Source: Caldanaerovirga acetigignens (GTDB lineage Bacteria; Bacillota; Thermosediminibacteria; Thermosediminibacterales; Thermosediminibacteraceae). Taken from it: 64,000 nt of DNA. Positions 41,461-50,631 of the stretch are shown piece after piece. The notes under the pieces are model-generated. The model was not told where the DNA came from. It saw nothing but the letters and a program-made list of their open reading frames with translations, and did no database searches. A program made the position numbers and the translations under genes. Every line of letters starts with the position of its first letter. Position 1 is the first letter of the stretch. The stretch is from positions 1-64,000 of the forward strand of contig NZ_FRCR01000001.1 of NCBI RefSeq assembly GCF_900142995.1, read 5' to 3'.

Positions 41461-42759
41461 ATGACAAAACACGATAAGATAATAAAATATATCAAAAACC
41501 TAAAAGTAGGCTCGAAAATATCGGTGAGGCAGCTTGCACAAGAACTAAATGTCAGTGAGGGCACTGCATACCGAGCCATAAAAGATGCTCAGCTTAAAGG
41601 TCTTGTCTCAACTATACCGAGGATAGGAACTATACGAATAGAGCAGACTGATGAAGAAAATATAGAGAAACTGACGTATGCCGAAGTGGTCAATATAGTA
41701 GACGGCAGCGTAATTGGAGGAACTTCAGGCCTTCATAAGCCTCTTAAAAAGTTTCTCATAGGGGCTATGGAAGTGAATGAAATGCGACAGTACATCGAGC
41801 CGGGAGATTTGTTAATTGTAGGTAATAGAAAGGAAGCTCAGCTCCTTTCGCTGACTATGGGGGCTGCGGTTCTCATTACCGGTGGATTTAAAGCCGAAGA
41901 AGATGTGGTGAGACTGGCAGATGAAAAGGGGATGCCGCTCATCACATCGCCTTACGATACTTTTACGGTGGCCACCATAATAAACAGGGCCATCTTTACC
42001 AGGCTGTTGAGGAAGGATGTGGTAAGGGTAAGGGACGTTATGGTTGAAGACCCTTATTATCTCGATGAAAAGGCAACAGTAGGCGATTGGAAAAAATTGG
42101 TAAGAGCTACCCGCCACAGCAGGTTTCCTGTTATTAACGGTGAGAACGAGGTAATAGGCATAGTTACGACCAACGATGTGGCTGATTTAAAAGATGAAGT
42201 ATCGATAAGGGAAGCGATGACGAAAGACCCCATAACGGTGGGTCCTGAAACACCGGTAGCACATGCAGCCCATCTCATGGTCTGGGAAGGAATCGAGCTC
42301 ATCCCCGTAGTAGAGGATAAAAAGCTTATAGGAGTTATAAGCCGCCAGGACACCATAAAGGCTTTTCGCAGTTTGAGCCTTCAGCCGCAGATTGCAGAAA
42401 CGGTGGATAGCCTGATTATGGACCACTTCAATGTATTTAAAACCGAAAGTGGAGTGCGACTTCAGGGCAAGACAGGACCAGTTATGTTGAGCCCTTATGG
42501 AGTCCCAAGTCACAGTTCTCTGATTAACGCCATGGTCAACGCTGGCATCAATGCATTTAGAAGCAAAAAGCGGCCAGAGGTTATCCCCGACAGCTTTACG
42601 GTTTACTTTTCAGGTTCGGTACAGTTGGATGAAGAGATAGAAATAAAGGCAGATATTATCGAAATAGGAAGAAGGTCCGGGAAGGTAGAGATAAGTCTTA
42701 TTGGCGGCGGAGATTTGATTGCAAAAGCGATAATGTCGGTTAAAGTTTTAGGCAGGTAG
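41461..42759 (+). CDS. YtoI-like regulator (HTH, DRTGG, CBS pair, hotdog domain)
   Basis: A 432-residue four-domain protein. A winged helix-turn-helix (SVRQLAQELNVSEGTAYRAIK, about 20-45) is followed by a DRTGG domain (ITGGFKAEEDVVRLAD, about 140). A CBS pair follows (MVEDPYYLDE and MTKDPITVGP), and a hotdog thioesterase-like domain forms the C-terminus (PDSFTVYFSGSVQL). This matches B. subtilis YtoI. CBS and DRTGG domains usually bind adenine nucleotides, so it probably senses nucleotide state and binds DNA; targets are unknown. The next gene, dnaE, starts about 9 bp later. Confidence 0.9.
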   Translation: MTKHDKIIKYIKNLKVGSKISVRQLAQELNVSEGTAYRAIKDAQLKGLVSTIPRIGTIRIEQTDEENIEKLTYAEVVNIVDGSVIGGTSGLHKPLKKFLIGAMEVNEMRQYIEPGDLLIVGNRKEAQLLSLTMGAAVLITGGFKAEEDVVRLADEKGMPLITSPYDTFTVATIINRAIFTRLLRKDVVRVRDVMVEDPYYLDEKATVGDWKKLVRATRHSRFPVINGENEVIGIVTTNDVADLKDEVSIREAMTKDPITVGPETPVAHAAHLMVWEGIELIPVVEDKKLIGVISRQDTIKAFRSLSLQPQIAETVDSLIMDHFNVFKTESGVRLQGKTGPVMLSPYGVPSHSSLINAMVNAGINAFRSKKRPEVIPDSFTVYFSGSVQLDEEIEIKADIIEIGRRSGKVEISLIGGGDLIAKAIMSVKVLGR

Positions 42760-42768
42760 GTGACTTTA

Positions 42769-45700
42769 ATGGCCGGCTTTGTCCACCTGCACGTTCATAC
42801 GAATTTCAGCCTGCTCGATGGTGCATGTGACATAGCGAAATTGGCGCAGAGGGCAAAAGAACTTAGGATGGATGCAATGGCCATTACGGATCACGGCGTG
42901 ATGTACGGAGTAATAGATTTTTATAAGACAATGAAATCGATGGGTATAAAACCTATAATTGGTTGTGAAGTTTACACGGCAAAGAGAACTATTAACGACA
43001 GGAAGCCTGGTATAGATGATGACCAGTATCATTTGGTGCTTCTTGCGGAAAACAAAAATGGGTACCAAAATTTAGTTAAATTAGTATCTATGGGTTTTCT
43101 TGAAGGATATTATTACAAACCCCGCGTAGATAGAGAACTTTTAAGAAAACACAGCAAAGGCCTCATCGCCTTGAGCGGGTGTGTTGCTGGGGAGATACCT
43201 CAATATATTCTAAACGGAGAATATGAAAAAGCGAAAAATGCAGCTTTGGAATTTCAAAATATCTTCGGAGAGGGTAATTTTTTTCTAGAAGTTCAAGACC
43301 ACGGATTAAAAGAGCAGAAATTGGTAAATTCCGGGCTTATAAAGTTGAGCGAAGAAACCGGCATCCCGCTTGTTGTGACAAACGATGTCCATTACATCAT
43401 GAAGTCGGACGAGCAGTTTCACGATGCCATGCTGTGCATACAAACCGGAAAAACCATAAGGGATGAAGACAGGTTAAAATTTAATTCCTCAGAGTTTTAC
43501 CTGAAGTCAGAAGAAGAGATAAGGGGGCTTTTCCCGCACCTAAAGGAAGCGGTGGATAACACCGTGAGGATTGCGAAAAGGTGCAATGTGGAACTCGAAT
43601 TCGGACAGGCACACTTGCCCCGCTTTGATGTCCCCGAAGGTTTTACAGAAGACTCTTATCTAGAAAAACTCTGCTACGACGGTCTCAAAAAGAGATATGG
43701 AATGGTTACTCCTGAACTTAGGAATAGACTCGACTACGAGCTGGATGTAATAAAAAGAATGGGTTATTCCAGCTATTTTTTAATAGTGTGGGATTTTGTG
43801 AATTTCGCTAGAAAAAACGGCATAATGGTAGGACCAGGCCGGGGTTCTGCCGCCGGAAGTCTGGTGGCCTACTGCCTATACATAACCAATGTGGACCCGC
43901 TTAAGTACAACCTGCTCTTTGAGCGGTTTCTCAATCCGGAAAGGGTGACGATGCCAGATATAGACGTGGATTTTTGTTACGAAAGACGTCAAGAGGTCAT
44001 TGATTACGTAGTCGAAAAATACGGTGCCGAAAGAGTCGCACAAATTGGGACCTTCGGAACTATGGCGGCACGGGCGGCCATTAGAGACGTGGGCAGGGTT
44101 CTCGGTTATCCTTATAGCGAAGTGGATTCTGTGGCCAAAATGGTTCCTATGGAGCCGGGTATGACGATTGAAAAAGCATTGACATTAAATCCTGAACTTA
44201 AAAGGCTTTACAACGAAAACGAGAGGATGAGAAAACTTTTAGACACAGCAAAAGCTTTGGAAGGTTTTCCCAGACACGCTTCTACCCACGCAGCGGGCGT
44301 AGTAATTTCAAGCCGACCTCTGGTTGAACTTGTTCCGCTACACAAGGTGGGGGATTCTACAGTATCCACCCAATTCACCATGACTGCTCTTGAGGAACTA
44401 GGCCTTTTGAAAATGGACTTTCTCGGATTAAGGACGCTTACAGTGATACAAGATACGCAGGAACTAGTAAAAAGAGCACGGGGGATCATAGTAGACCTTG
44501 AAAGAATTCCGTTAAACGATAAAAAAGTTTATGAGATGCTGGGCAGAGGTGAGACAACAGGCGTTTTTCAGCTTGAAAGCACCGGTATGCGGAACCTCTT
44601 AAAGGAGTTGAAACCTGAGCGTTTTGAAGACATAATAGCGGTCATAGGACTTTACAGGCCCGGCCCTTTAGGAAGCGGCGCTGCCGACGAATTTATAAAA
44701 AACAAGAACAACCCGGAAAATATAAAATACCTTCATCCCAAATTGGAGCCCATCTTGAGAGAAACTTACGGAATAATTTTGTACCAAGAGCAGGTTATGA
44801 AAATAGCCCAGGAGCTTGCAGGTTTCAGCCTGGCCCAAGCCGATATCTTGAGGAAAGCCATGGGTAAAAAGCAGCAGGAAGTTATGGAGGCGCAGCGTAG
44901 CTCCTTCATAAAGGGATGCATCGCCAACGGCATAGACGAAGAAACTGCCAAAAAGATATTCGAAGAGATTTCGTATTTTGCAGGGTATGGTTTTAACAAA
45001 TCCCACGCTGCTGCCTATGCAATGGTTGCATACCAGACCGCATATTTAAAGGCCCATTTTCCAGTGGAATTTATGGCGGCTTTGCTCACAAGTGTTAGGC
45101 ACAACACCGACAAGGTAGCTCATTACATCGAAGAATGTAGACTCTTAGGAATCGAAGTTCTTCCCCCTGATATCAATGAAAGTTTTGAGTTTTTTACAGC
45201 AAAGGATGGTAAAATCCGGTTCGGGTTGACCGCTGTAAAAAATGTAGGAGAAAACATGGCAAGGGCCATAATAAAGTGCAGGGAAGAGAAAGGAAGATTT
45301 GTTTCATTCAGCGATTTTTGTGAAAAAATGGGTCCTGCTGAAATAAATAAAAAAGCTGTAGAAAGCCTTATCAAAAGCGGAGCTTTTGATTCGTTGGGTG
45401 TCAGGCGTTCTCAGCTTTTAAGAGCTTTCGATGATGTTTTAAGCCGGGTGCAGAAAAATCAAAGACAAGCGATGAAAGGCCAACTTTCGCTTTTTGAGAT
45501 GATTGACGATGGAGAAGCGATAAGAGATGAATTACCCGATATTCCGGAGTATCCTCAAAATGAGATGCTCGCGATGGAAAAAGAAGTTTTGGGTCTTTAC
45601 ATAAGCGGGCATCCCCTTAGGGAGTTCGAAGACCTCTTGAACAGGAAAACCACATTGAAAAGCAGTGATCTTAAAGGGGATGAGATCGATATCGAAGACA

Positions 45701-46200
45701 ATTCGCAGGTCATAGTCGGCGGTATGATTACTGATATAAAAATAAAATATACGAAAGATGAAAAACTCATGGCCTTCATTACACTAGAAGATTTGACAGG
45801 GTCGATTGAGATTATTGCATTTCCGAGCGTATACGAAAGGTTTACCGATGAACTAAAGCAGGATAGCAAAATATTGATTCGAGGAAGGGTGGATTTAAAG
45901 GAAGAAGAGACGCCGAAAGTGATTGCAGAAGAAATTGAGCCTTTAGAGAAGAGAAAAGAGGGAGTACTTGTCATTTCGTTGAGTGAGTATAATGGAAAAA
46001 TAGATGAAAAAATAGAAAGCTTGAAGGAGTTTTTCCTTTTGCATCCGGGGAATATCCCTGTTACAATTTATATTGTAAATAGTCTGAAAGCGATTTTGGT
46101 TGACAAAAGCTACTATGTGAATTATTCTGAGGAATTTTCCAAAAAAATATGCAGTATCATTGGACCTCAAAACTGCCTTTTTATAGAAAAGGCGATTTGA
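42769..46200 (+). CDS. dnaE: DNA polymerase III alpha subunit
   Basis: A 1143-residue C-family polymerase of the DnaE type. The N-terminal PHP domain has HLHVHTNFSLLDG. The palm has GPGRGSAAGSL and PDIDVDF, the catalytic Asp pair. GFNKSHAAAYAM marks the fingers/thumb region. The C-terminus has the OB-fold (IVGGMITDIKIKYTKD). No exonuclease domain is inserted, so this is DnaE and not PolC. ATG 42769 is chosen; an in-frame GTG nine bases upstream is part of the ribosome site AGGTAGGTGA. The order dnaE-pfkA-pyk is common in Firmicutes. Confidence 0.96.
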   Translation: MAGFVHLHVHTNFSLLDGACDIAKLAQRAKELRMDAMAITDHGVMYGVIDFYKTMKSMGIKPIIGCEVYTAKRTINDRKPGIDDDQYHLVLLAENKNGYQNLVKLVSMGFLEGYYYKPRVDRELLRKHSKGLIALSGCVAGEIPQYILNGEYEKAKNAALEFQNIFGEGNFFLEVQDHGLKEQKLVNSGLIKLSEETGIPLVVTNDVHYIMKSDEQFHDAMLCIQTGKTIRDEDRLKFNSSEFYLKSEEEIRGLFPHLKEAVDNTVRIAKRCNVELEFGQAHLPRFDVPEGFTEDSYLEKLCYDGLKKRYGMVTPELRNRLDYELDVIKRMGYSSYFLIVWDFVNFARKNGIMVGPGRGSAAGSLVAYCLYITNVDPLKYNLLFERFLNPERVTMPDIDVDFCYERRQEVIDYVVEKYGAERVAQIGTFGTMAARAAIRDVGRVLGYPYSEVDSVAKMVPMEPGMTIEKALTLNPELKRLYNENERMRKLLDTAKALEGFPRHASTHAAGVVISSRPLVELVPLHKVGDSTVSTQFTMTALEELGLLKMDFLGLRTLTVIQDTQELVKRARGIIVDLERIPLNDKKVYEMLGRGETTGVFQLESTGMRNLLKELKPERFEDIIAVIGLYRPGPLGSGAADEFIKNKNNPENIKYLHPKLEPILRETYGIILYQEQVMKIAQELAGFSLAQADILRKAMGKKQQEVMEAQRSSFIKGCIANGIDEETAKKIFEEISYFAGYGFNKSHAAAYAMVAYQTAYLKAHFPVEFMAALLTSVRHNTDKVAHYIEECRLLGIEVLPPDINESFEFFTAKDGKIRFGLTAVKNVGENMARAIIKCREEKGRFVSFSDFCEKMGPAEINKKAVESLIKSGAFDSLGVRRSQLLRAFDDVLSRVQKNQRQAMKGQLSLFEMIDDGEAIRDELPDIPEYPQNEMLAMEKEVLGLYISGHPLREFEDLLNRKTTLKSSDLKGDEIDIEDNSQVIVGGMITDIKIKYTKDEKLMAFITLEDLTGSIEIIAFPSVYERFTDELKQDSKILIRGRVDLKEEETPKVIAEEIEPLEKRKEGVLVISLSEYNGKIDEKIESLKEFFLLHPGNIPVTIYIVNSLKAILVDKSYYVNYSEEFSKKICSIIGPQNCLFIEKAI

Positions 46201-46239
46201 GGCTTGAGAATAATAAAACAATAAAAGGAGGCCCCGGAG

Positions 46240-46434
46240 ATGTGGACTGTAGTGTACATGGCTACCGACAAAGAAAATGCGGATAAAGTGGTCAACGCTT
46301 TGAAAGAAGAAGGATTTTTGGTGAAAACGAAGGAGATAATGAAGAGCAAAAGGCGGGGATGTTATATAGAAATCCTAGTGCCGGAATCTGAGGCGGAAGA
46401 AGCTCAAAAAATGATTTTGGAAAAAAATCTGTAA
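46240..46434 (+). CDS. Small conserved-looking protein, DUF2007-like
   Basis: A 64-residue protein with the alternating pattern WTVVYMATDKENADKVVNALKEEGFLV...CYIEILVPESEAEEAQKMI, which reads as a beta-alpha-beta-beta-alpha fold like DUF2007 signal-transducing proteins. Small proteins at this position between dnaE and pfkA occur in related anaerobes, to my recollection. The ATG follows AAAAGGAGG. Function is unknown. Confidence 0.75.
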   Translation: MWTVVYMATDKENADKVVNALKEEGFLVKTKEIMKSKRRGCYIEILVPESEAEEAQKMILEKNL

Positions 46435-46449
46435 GAAGGGGAGAATAAT

Positions 46450-47409
46450 GTGAAGAGGATAGGAGTTCTGACAAGTGGCGGAGATGCGCCGGGAATGAAC
46501 GCTGCTATTAGGGCGGTTGTCAGAAGCGCCATATATAATGGCGTGGAAGTTTATGGCATCAGAAAGGGTTACGCAGGACTTTTGGCCGGCGACTTCATAG
46601 AAATGAGCTTAGGGTCTGTCGGAGATATAATCCACCGGGGAGGCACTATTTTGAGGACCGCCCGCTCGGAAGAATTTAAGACAAAAGAAGGTATGGAAAA
46701 AGCTGTAAATAATATAAAGCAACTCGGAATTGAAGGGCTCGTGGTGATTGGCGGAGATGGGTCTTTCAGAGGTGCGGCGGAACTTGCAAACAGAGGAATA
46801 CCAACAATAGGCATTCCGGGCACGATCGACAACGATATTCCGTTTACGGATTATTCGATAGGTTTCGATACTGCCGTCAATACAGTGGTTGAAGCCGTCA
46901 ACAAGATAAGGGATACGGCTACATCCCACGAAAGAACCTTCATTATAGAAGTTATGGGGAGGGAATCGGGGCACATCGCCCTCTATTCCGGAGTAGCATG
47001 TGGAGCTGAAACTATCCTTGTCCCGGAGAAGCCCTATACGATAAAAAATGTTTGTGACAAGATAATGAGCGGTTACAAGCGCGGCAAGCTCCACAGTATA
47101 ATAATTTTAGCCGAAGGCGCAGGAAATGCTTTTGAGATTGGCCAAAAAATTAAGGAAGTAATCGGGCTTGAAACGCGGGTTATAGTACTGGGGCACCTTC
47201 AAAGGGGAGGTACTCCGACGGCTTTCGACAGAATACTCGCCAGCCAGATGGGCGGAAAAGCGGTGGAACTTTTGTTAAATGGTGTTAGCAACAAAATGAT
47301 AGGTTGGGTAAAAGGGGAACTTATAGTCACGGACCTGGAGAAAATATTTTCCGCCCAAAAGCCATTGAACGAGGAACTTTACAACCTGGCGAGCGTATTA
47401 GCTATATAA
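46450..47409 (+). CDS. pfkA: ATP-dependent 6-phosphofructokinase
   Basis: A 319-residue PfkA of standard bacterial length. [15 protein letters not shown] is the ATP-binding start, GGDGSFRGA holds the Mg/ATP loop, and [20 protein letters not shown] contains the catalytic Asp. [22 protein letters not shown] and the effector-site Arg/Lys residues follow. Gly in GGDGS indicates ATP rather than PPi as donor. The GTG start follows AAGGGGAGA. It lies 15 bp after the small upstream gene and 21 bp before pyk. Confidence 0.97.
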   Translation: MKRIGVLTSGGDAPGMNAAIRAVVRSAIYNGVEVYGIRKGYAGLLAGDFIEMSLGSVGDIIHRGGTILRTARSEEFKTKEGMEKAVNNIKQLGIEGLVVIGGDGSFRGAAELANRGIPTIGIPGTIDNDIPFTDYSIGFDTAVNTVVEAVNKIRDTATSHERTFIIEVMGRESGHIALYSGVACGAETILVPEKPYTIKNVCDKIMSGYKRGKLHSIIILAEGAGNAFEIGQKIKEVIGLETRVIVLGHLQRGGTPTAFDRILASQMGGKAVELLLNGVSNKMIGWVKGELIVTDLEKIFSAQKPLNEELYNLASVLAI

Positions 47410-47430
47410 GCTGGGGAAGGTGTTGAATTT

Positions 47431-49179
47431 ATGCGCAGAACAAAAATAGTTTGTACAATCGGCCCTGCCAGTGAGAAAAAGGAAATAATAAAAGAGCTGA
47501 TAAAGGCAGGAATGAATGTTGCACGGCTTAATTTTTCCCACGGCACCCATGAGGAGCACGGGGCGAGAATTGCGGCAATTCGTGAAGCTGCGAGGGAATT
47601 GAATGCTTCTGTTGCCATAATGCTGGATACCAAGGGACCGGAAATTCGCCTTGGAACTTTCGCCAGCGGGAAGGTATTTTTGGAAAAAGGCCAGGAGTTT
47701 ACTTTAGTGACATATCCAGTAGAAGGGAACGAAAAAAGGGTTTTCGTAAATCTAAAAGAAATTACGAAGTTAGTAAATGCGGGTGACAGGATTCTGCTTG
47801 CCGATGGACTTATAGAATTAGAGGTAAAGAGAGTTTCGGATGCTGAAATCCAGTGCACGGTTTTAAACGGCGGTGAGCTGAGTTCCAAAAAAGGCGTTAA
47901 CCTGCCTGGCAAATCAATACCCCTTCCTGCTGTTACTCCTAAAGATGTGGAAGACATCCTTTTCGGTATAAAGATGGAAATTGATTTAATAGCAGCCTCT
48001 TTTATAAGAAAGGCTTCAGATGTCCTGGCAATAAGAAAGATTCTAGAGGAAAACGGTGGAAATGACATACAAATAATAGCCAAGATTGAAAACCAGGAAG
48101 GGGTTCAAAACCTAGACGAGATAATAAAAGTTGCCGATGGAATAATGGTGGCAAGGGGAGATCTTGGAGTAGAAATTCCTGTCGAGGAAGTCCCGTTGGT
48201 ACAGAAAATAATCATAGAAAAGTGCAATAGGGCCGGAAAACCGGTGATAACAGCCACTCAGATGCTAGAGTCGATGATAAAAAATCCCAGGCCTACGCGA
48301 GCTGAAGCTACGGATGTAGCTAACGCTATAATGGATGGAACAGATGCCATTATGCTTTCTGGGGAAACAGCTGCAGGGGATTTTCCAGTAGAGGCCGTTA
48401 AAGTTATGGCAAGGATTGCTCAAAAAGTGGAAGAAAGTGTTTCGCTGGATGCAACAGCCGTAAAAAGGCAGACGAGTATAAAGACGGTGACCGATGCAAT
48501 AAGCCACGCCACGTATACGATAGCAAAAGACCTAGGAGCAAGTGCAGTAATAACATCCACAAAGTCGGGATATACAGCACGAATGGTGGCCAAGTTCAGG
48601 CCTTCAGCTCCTATTATAGCTGTGACGCCAAGAGAAAAGGTAACCAGAACTCTTCAGATAGTATGGGGTGTTTTTCCGATCAGGGTAAAGGAAACGACTT
48701 CCACTGACGAGATGTTTAGAGAAGCGGTGAACGGAGCATTGGAATCCGGCCTCATTAAAAAGGGCGATTTAGTGGTGATAACTGCCGGTGTTCCCCTTTA
48801 CGTAAGCGGAACCACCAATCTTATACGAGTTCAAGTGGTGGGAGATGTGGTTTTAAAAGGCACAGGAATAGGGAATAAATCGATTTATGGGACTGTACAT
48901 GTTGCACGGACTCTTAGAGAAGCCGAAGCCATGCCCGACGGCTGCATTTTGGTTGTAACTTCTACCGATAAGGATTACATGCCAGTAATAAGGAGGGCAT
49001 TGGCCATTATAGCAGAGGAAGGCGGACTAACATCGCATGCGGCTATAGCCGGAATAGAACTGGGCATTCCGGTAATTGTAGGGGCAGAAGGAGCAACAGA
49101 AAAACTATCAACGGGTGACCAAGTTACAATAGATTGTCAAAGAGGTTTGGTCTATAAAGGTGTAGCTGATGTAAAGTAG
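47431..49179 (+). CDS. pyk: Pyruvate kinase with C-terminal PEP-utilising domain
   Basis: A 582-residue pyruvate kinase. RRTKIVCTIGPAS, MLDTKGPEIR, IIAKIENQEGV, MVARGDLGVE and TATQMLESM are the catalytic landmarks. The protein is about 110 residues longer than the E. coli enzyme because of a C-terminal domain with GGLTSHAAI, the His-containing swivelling domain of PEP synthase and Enzyme I. This extra domain is common in Bacilli and Clostridia. The ATG has GGGGAAGGTG upstream. A hairpin with a T7 tract near 49300 probably ends the transcript. Confidence 0.97.
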   Translation: MRRTKIVCTIGPASEKKEIIKELIKAGMNVARLNFSHGTHEEHGARIAAIREAARELNASVAIMLDTKGPEIRLGTFASGKVFLEKGQEFTLVTYPVEGNEKRVFVNLKEITKLVNAGDRILLADGLIELEVKRVSDAEIQCTVLNGGELSSKKGVNLPGKSIPLPAVTPKDVEDILFGIKMEIDLIAASFIRKASDVLAIRKILEENGGNDIQIIAKIENQEGVQNLDEIIKVADGIMVARGDLGVEIPVEEVPLVQKIIIEKCNRAGKPVITATQMLESMIKNPRPTRAEATDVANAIMDGTDAIMLSGETAAGDFPVEAVKVMARIAQKVEESVSLDATAVKRQTSIKTVTDAISHATYTIAKDLGASAVITSTKSGYTARMVAKFRPSAPIIAVTPREKVTRTLQIVWGVFPIRVKETTSTDEMFREAVNGALESGLIKKGDLVVITAGVPLYVSGTTNLIRVQVVGDVVLKGTGIGNKSIYGTVHVARTLREAEAMPDGCILVVTSTDKDYMPVIRRALAIIAEEGGLTSHAAIAGIELGIPVIVGAEGATEKLSTGDQVTIDCQRGLVYKGVADVK

Positions 49180-49213
49180 GTGGGGCGAGAGTTACAAAAT
49201 TTTCATCCACCTC

Positions 49214-49243
49214 TTGACAAAATAAAAAATTAGGTGTTAAAAT
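49214..49243 (+). promoter_or_regulatory. Sigma-A-like promoter before the ilvE T-box
   Basis: TTGACA (49214-49219) and TAAAAT (49238-49243) are 18 bases apart. The predicted start is near 49250, upstream of the hairpin at 49276. Confidence 0.65.
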
Positions 49244-49275
49244 ACATATCAAATTAAAATTTAAAAATGAAACAA

Positions 49276-49307
49276 AGCGGCACTTTGAGTAAAGCCGCTG
49301 TTTTTTT
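49276..49307 (+). terminator. Terminator-like hairpin between pyk and the T-box
   Basis: Arms AGCGGC and GCCGCT (49276-49281, 49294-49299), with an inner TTT/AAA pairing, are followed by seven T after one G. It suits the end of pyk but lies downstream of a good promoter. Confidence 0.7.
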
Positions 49308-49314
49308 ACAAAGC

Positions 49315-49572
49315 CTAATAAAGAAAAATGTGATGACGGAAAAGGGGTAAATCGGCAGCGGTAAAAGAGAGCCGGGTTAGGTGAAAGCCGGCACCGAGCT
49401 GTTTATCCCCGTCGTTCCCGAACAGCCCGGGCGAATGGAGTAGTCCGGAGCCGCTATTAGCGTTAAAGTAAAGAAGGCCCGCGTTGAGTTTTGGGCAAAT
49501 CAGGGTGGTACCGCGAGGAAAACCCCCTCGTCCCTGGAAATATAGGTCTGGGGATGAGGGGGTAATTTTTTA
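49315..49572 (+). ncRNA. T-box riboswitch before the branched-chain aminotransferase
   Basis: A typical T-box leader. It has a long stem I with GGGGTAAA...TTTATCCCC and AGAGAGCCGG features, an antiterminator with AGGGTGGTACCGCG (49503-49516), and a competing terminator (49522-49534 with 49551-49563, then T tract). The TGGT bulge fits tRNAs with discriminator A (Val, Ile, Leu). The specifier is not certain: GTC (Val) just above the lower stem of stem I is my best candidate, ATC (Ile) is another. The downstream gene supports a branched-chain amino acid. Confidence 0.9.
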
Positions 49573-49606
49573 TTTTATAATTTATATAATAAAGGGGGTT
49601 TGAGTA

Positions 49607-50491
49607 ATGGACATCAAAGTATATATCAACGGCAAATTTTATCCTAAAGAGGAGGCAAAAATTTCTGTATTCGACCATGGATTTTTGTATGGAGATGGTG
49701 TTTTCGAAGGCATCAGAGCCTATGATGGCAGGGTATTCCGCCTAAAACAGCATATTGACAGGTTATACAGCGGTGCAAGGGCAATAATGCTTGACATACC
49801 CATTTCGAAGGAAGAAATGAAGGAAGTAGTGAAAGAGACACTGAGGCAAAATGGGCTGAGAGATGCGTATATCAGGTTAGTAGTATCAAGGGGAATAGGA
49901 GACCTCGGGCTCGACCCCAGGAAATGCCACGAGCCCACCATAGTGTGCATAGCCGACAAAATCGTGCTTTATCCCGAAAAGATGTATGAAGAAGGTCTTG
50001 AAATTATCACCGCGGCAACGCGAAGAAATGTACCCGAAGGGGTAAATCCCCAGATGAAAAGCCTCAATTACTTGAACAATATAATGGCAAAAATCGAGGC
50101 TAACCAGGCCGGGGTAATGGAGGCCGTGATGCTGAACACACTGGATTACGTGGCCGAGTGTACTGGGGACAATATATTCATAGTGAAAGATGGCGTGCTC
50201 ATTACTCCGCCGACCTATGCAGGGATTCTTATAGGGATCACGAGGAATGCAATAATCGAGCTGGCGCAGAAAAATAATATTAAGGTCGAGGAAAAATTGT
50301 TCACACGGTATGAGCTTTATACAGCCGATGAATGCTTCTTGACTGGTACTGCAGCAGAAGTGATTCCAGTAGTTAAAGTAGATGGAAGGAAAATAGGAGA
50401 TGGTAAGCCAGGCGTTGTTACAAAGTTACTGCTCGGTGCTTTTAAAGAACTGGTAAAAATTGATGGCGAAGAAATTTACCCCTCACGTTAA
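49607..50491 (+). CDS. ilvE: Branched-chain amino acid aminotransferase
   Basis: A 294-residue fold-type IV aminotransferase. FDHGFLYGDGVFEGIR is the N-terminal signature; the PLP Lys is in GVNPQMKSLNYLNN; the phosphate loop includes AECTGDNIF. It transfers amino groups between glutamate and the branched-chain 2-oxo acids. It is controlled by the T-box upstream, so it belongs to biosynthesis, whereas the leucine dehydrogenase operon at 14-19 kb is catabolic. The ATG follows AAAGGGGG. Confidence 0.95.
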   Translation: MDIKVYINGKFYPKEEAKISVFDHGFLYGDGVFEGIRAYDGRVFRLKQHIDRLYSGARAIMLDIPISKEEMKEVVKETLRQNGLRDAYIRLVVSRGIGDLGLDPRKCHEPTIVCIADKIVLYPEKMYEEGLEIITAATRRNVPEGVNPQMKSLNYLNNIMAKIEANQAGVMEAVMLNTLDYVAECTGDNIFIVKDGVLITPPTYAGILIGITRNAIIELAQKNNIKVEEKLFTRYELYTADECFLTGTAAEVIPVVKVDGRKIGDGKPGVVTKLLLGAFKELVKIDGEEIYPSR

Positions 50492-50494
50492 TCG

Positions 50495-50528
50495 AAAACC
50501 CGGCTATCAAAGGCCGGGTTTTAGTTTT
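50495..50528 (+). terminator. Terminator after ilvE
   Basis: Perfect 10-bp arms AAAACCCGGC and GCCGGGTTTT (50495-50504, 50513-50522) followed by AGTTTTG. Confidence 0.87.
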
Positions 50529-50631
50529 GTGCTTGCCTTAATTTATCATTGACGCTTGTCATTATATGCAGGATAATTATAAATAGACTCCAATTGGACA
50601 CTAAAGTATAAATTTCAAAGGAGCTATATAG

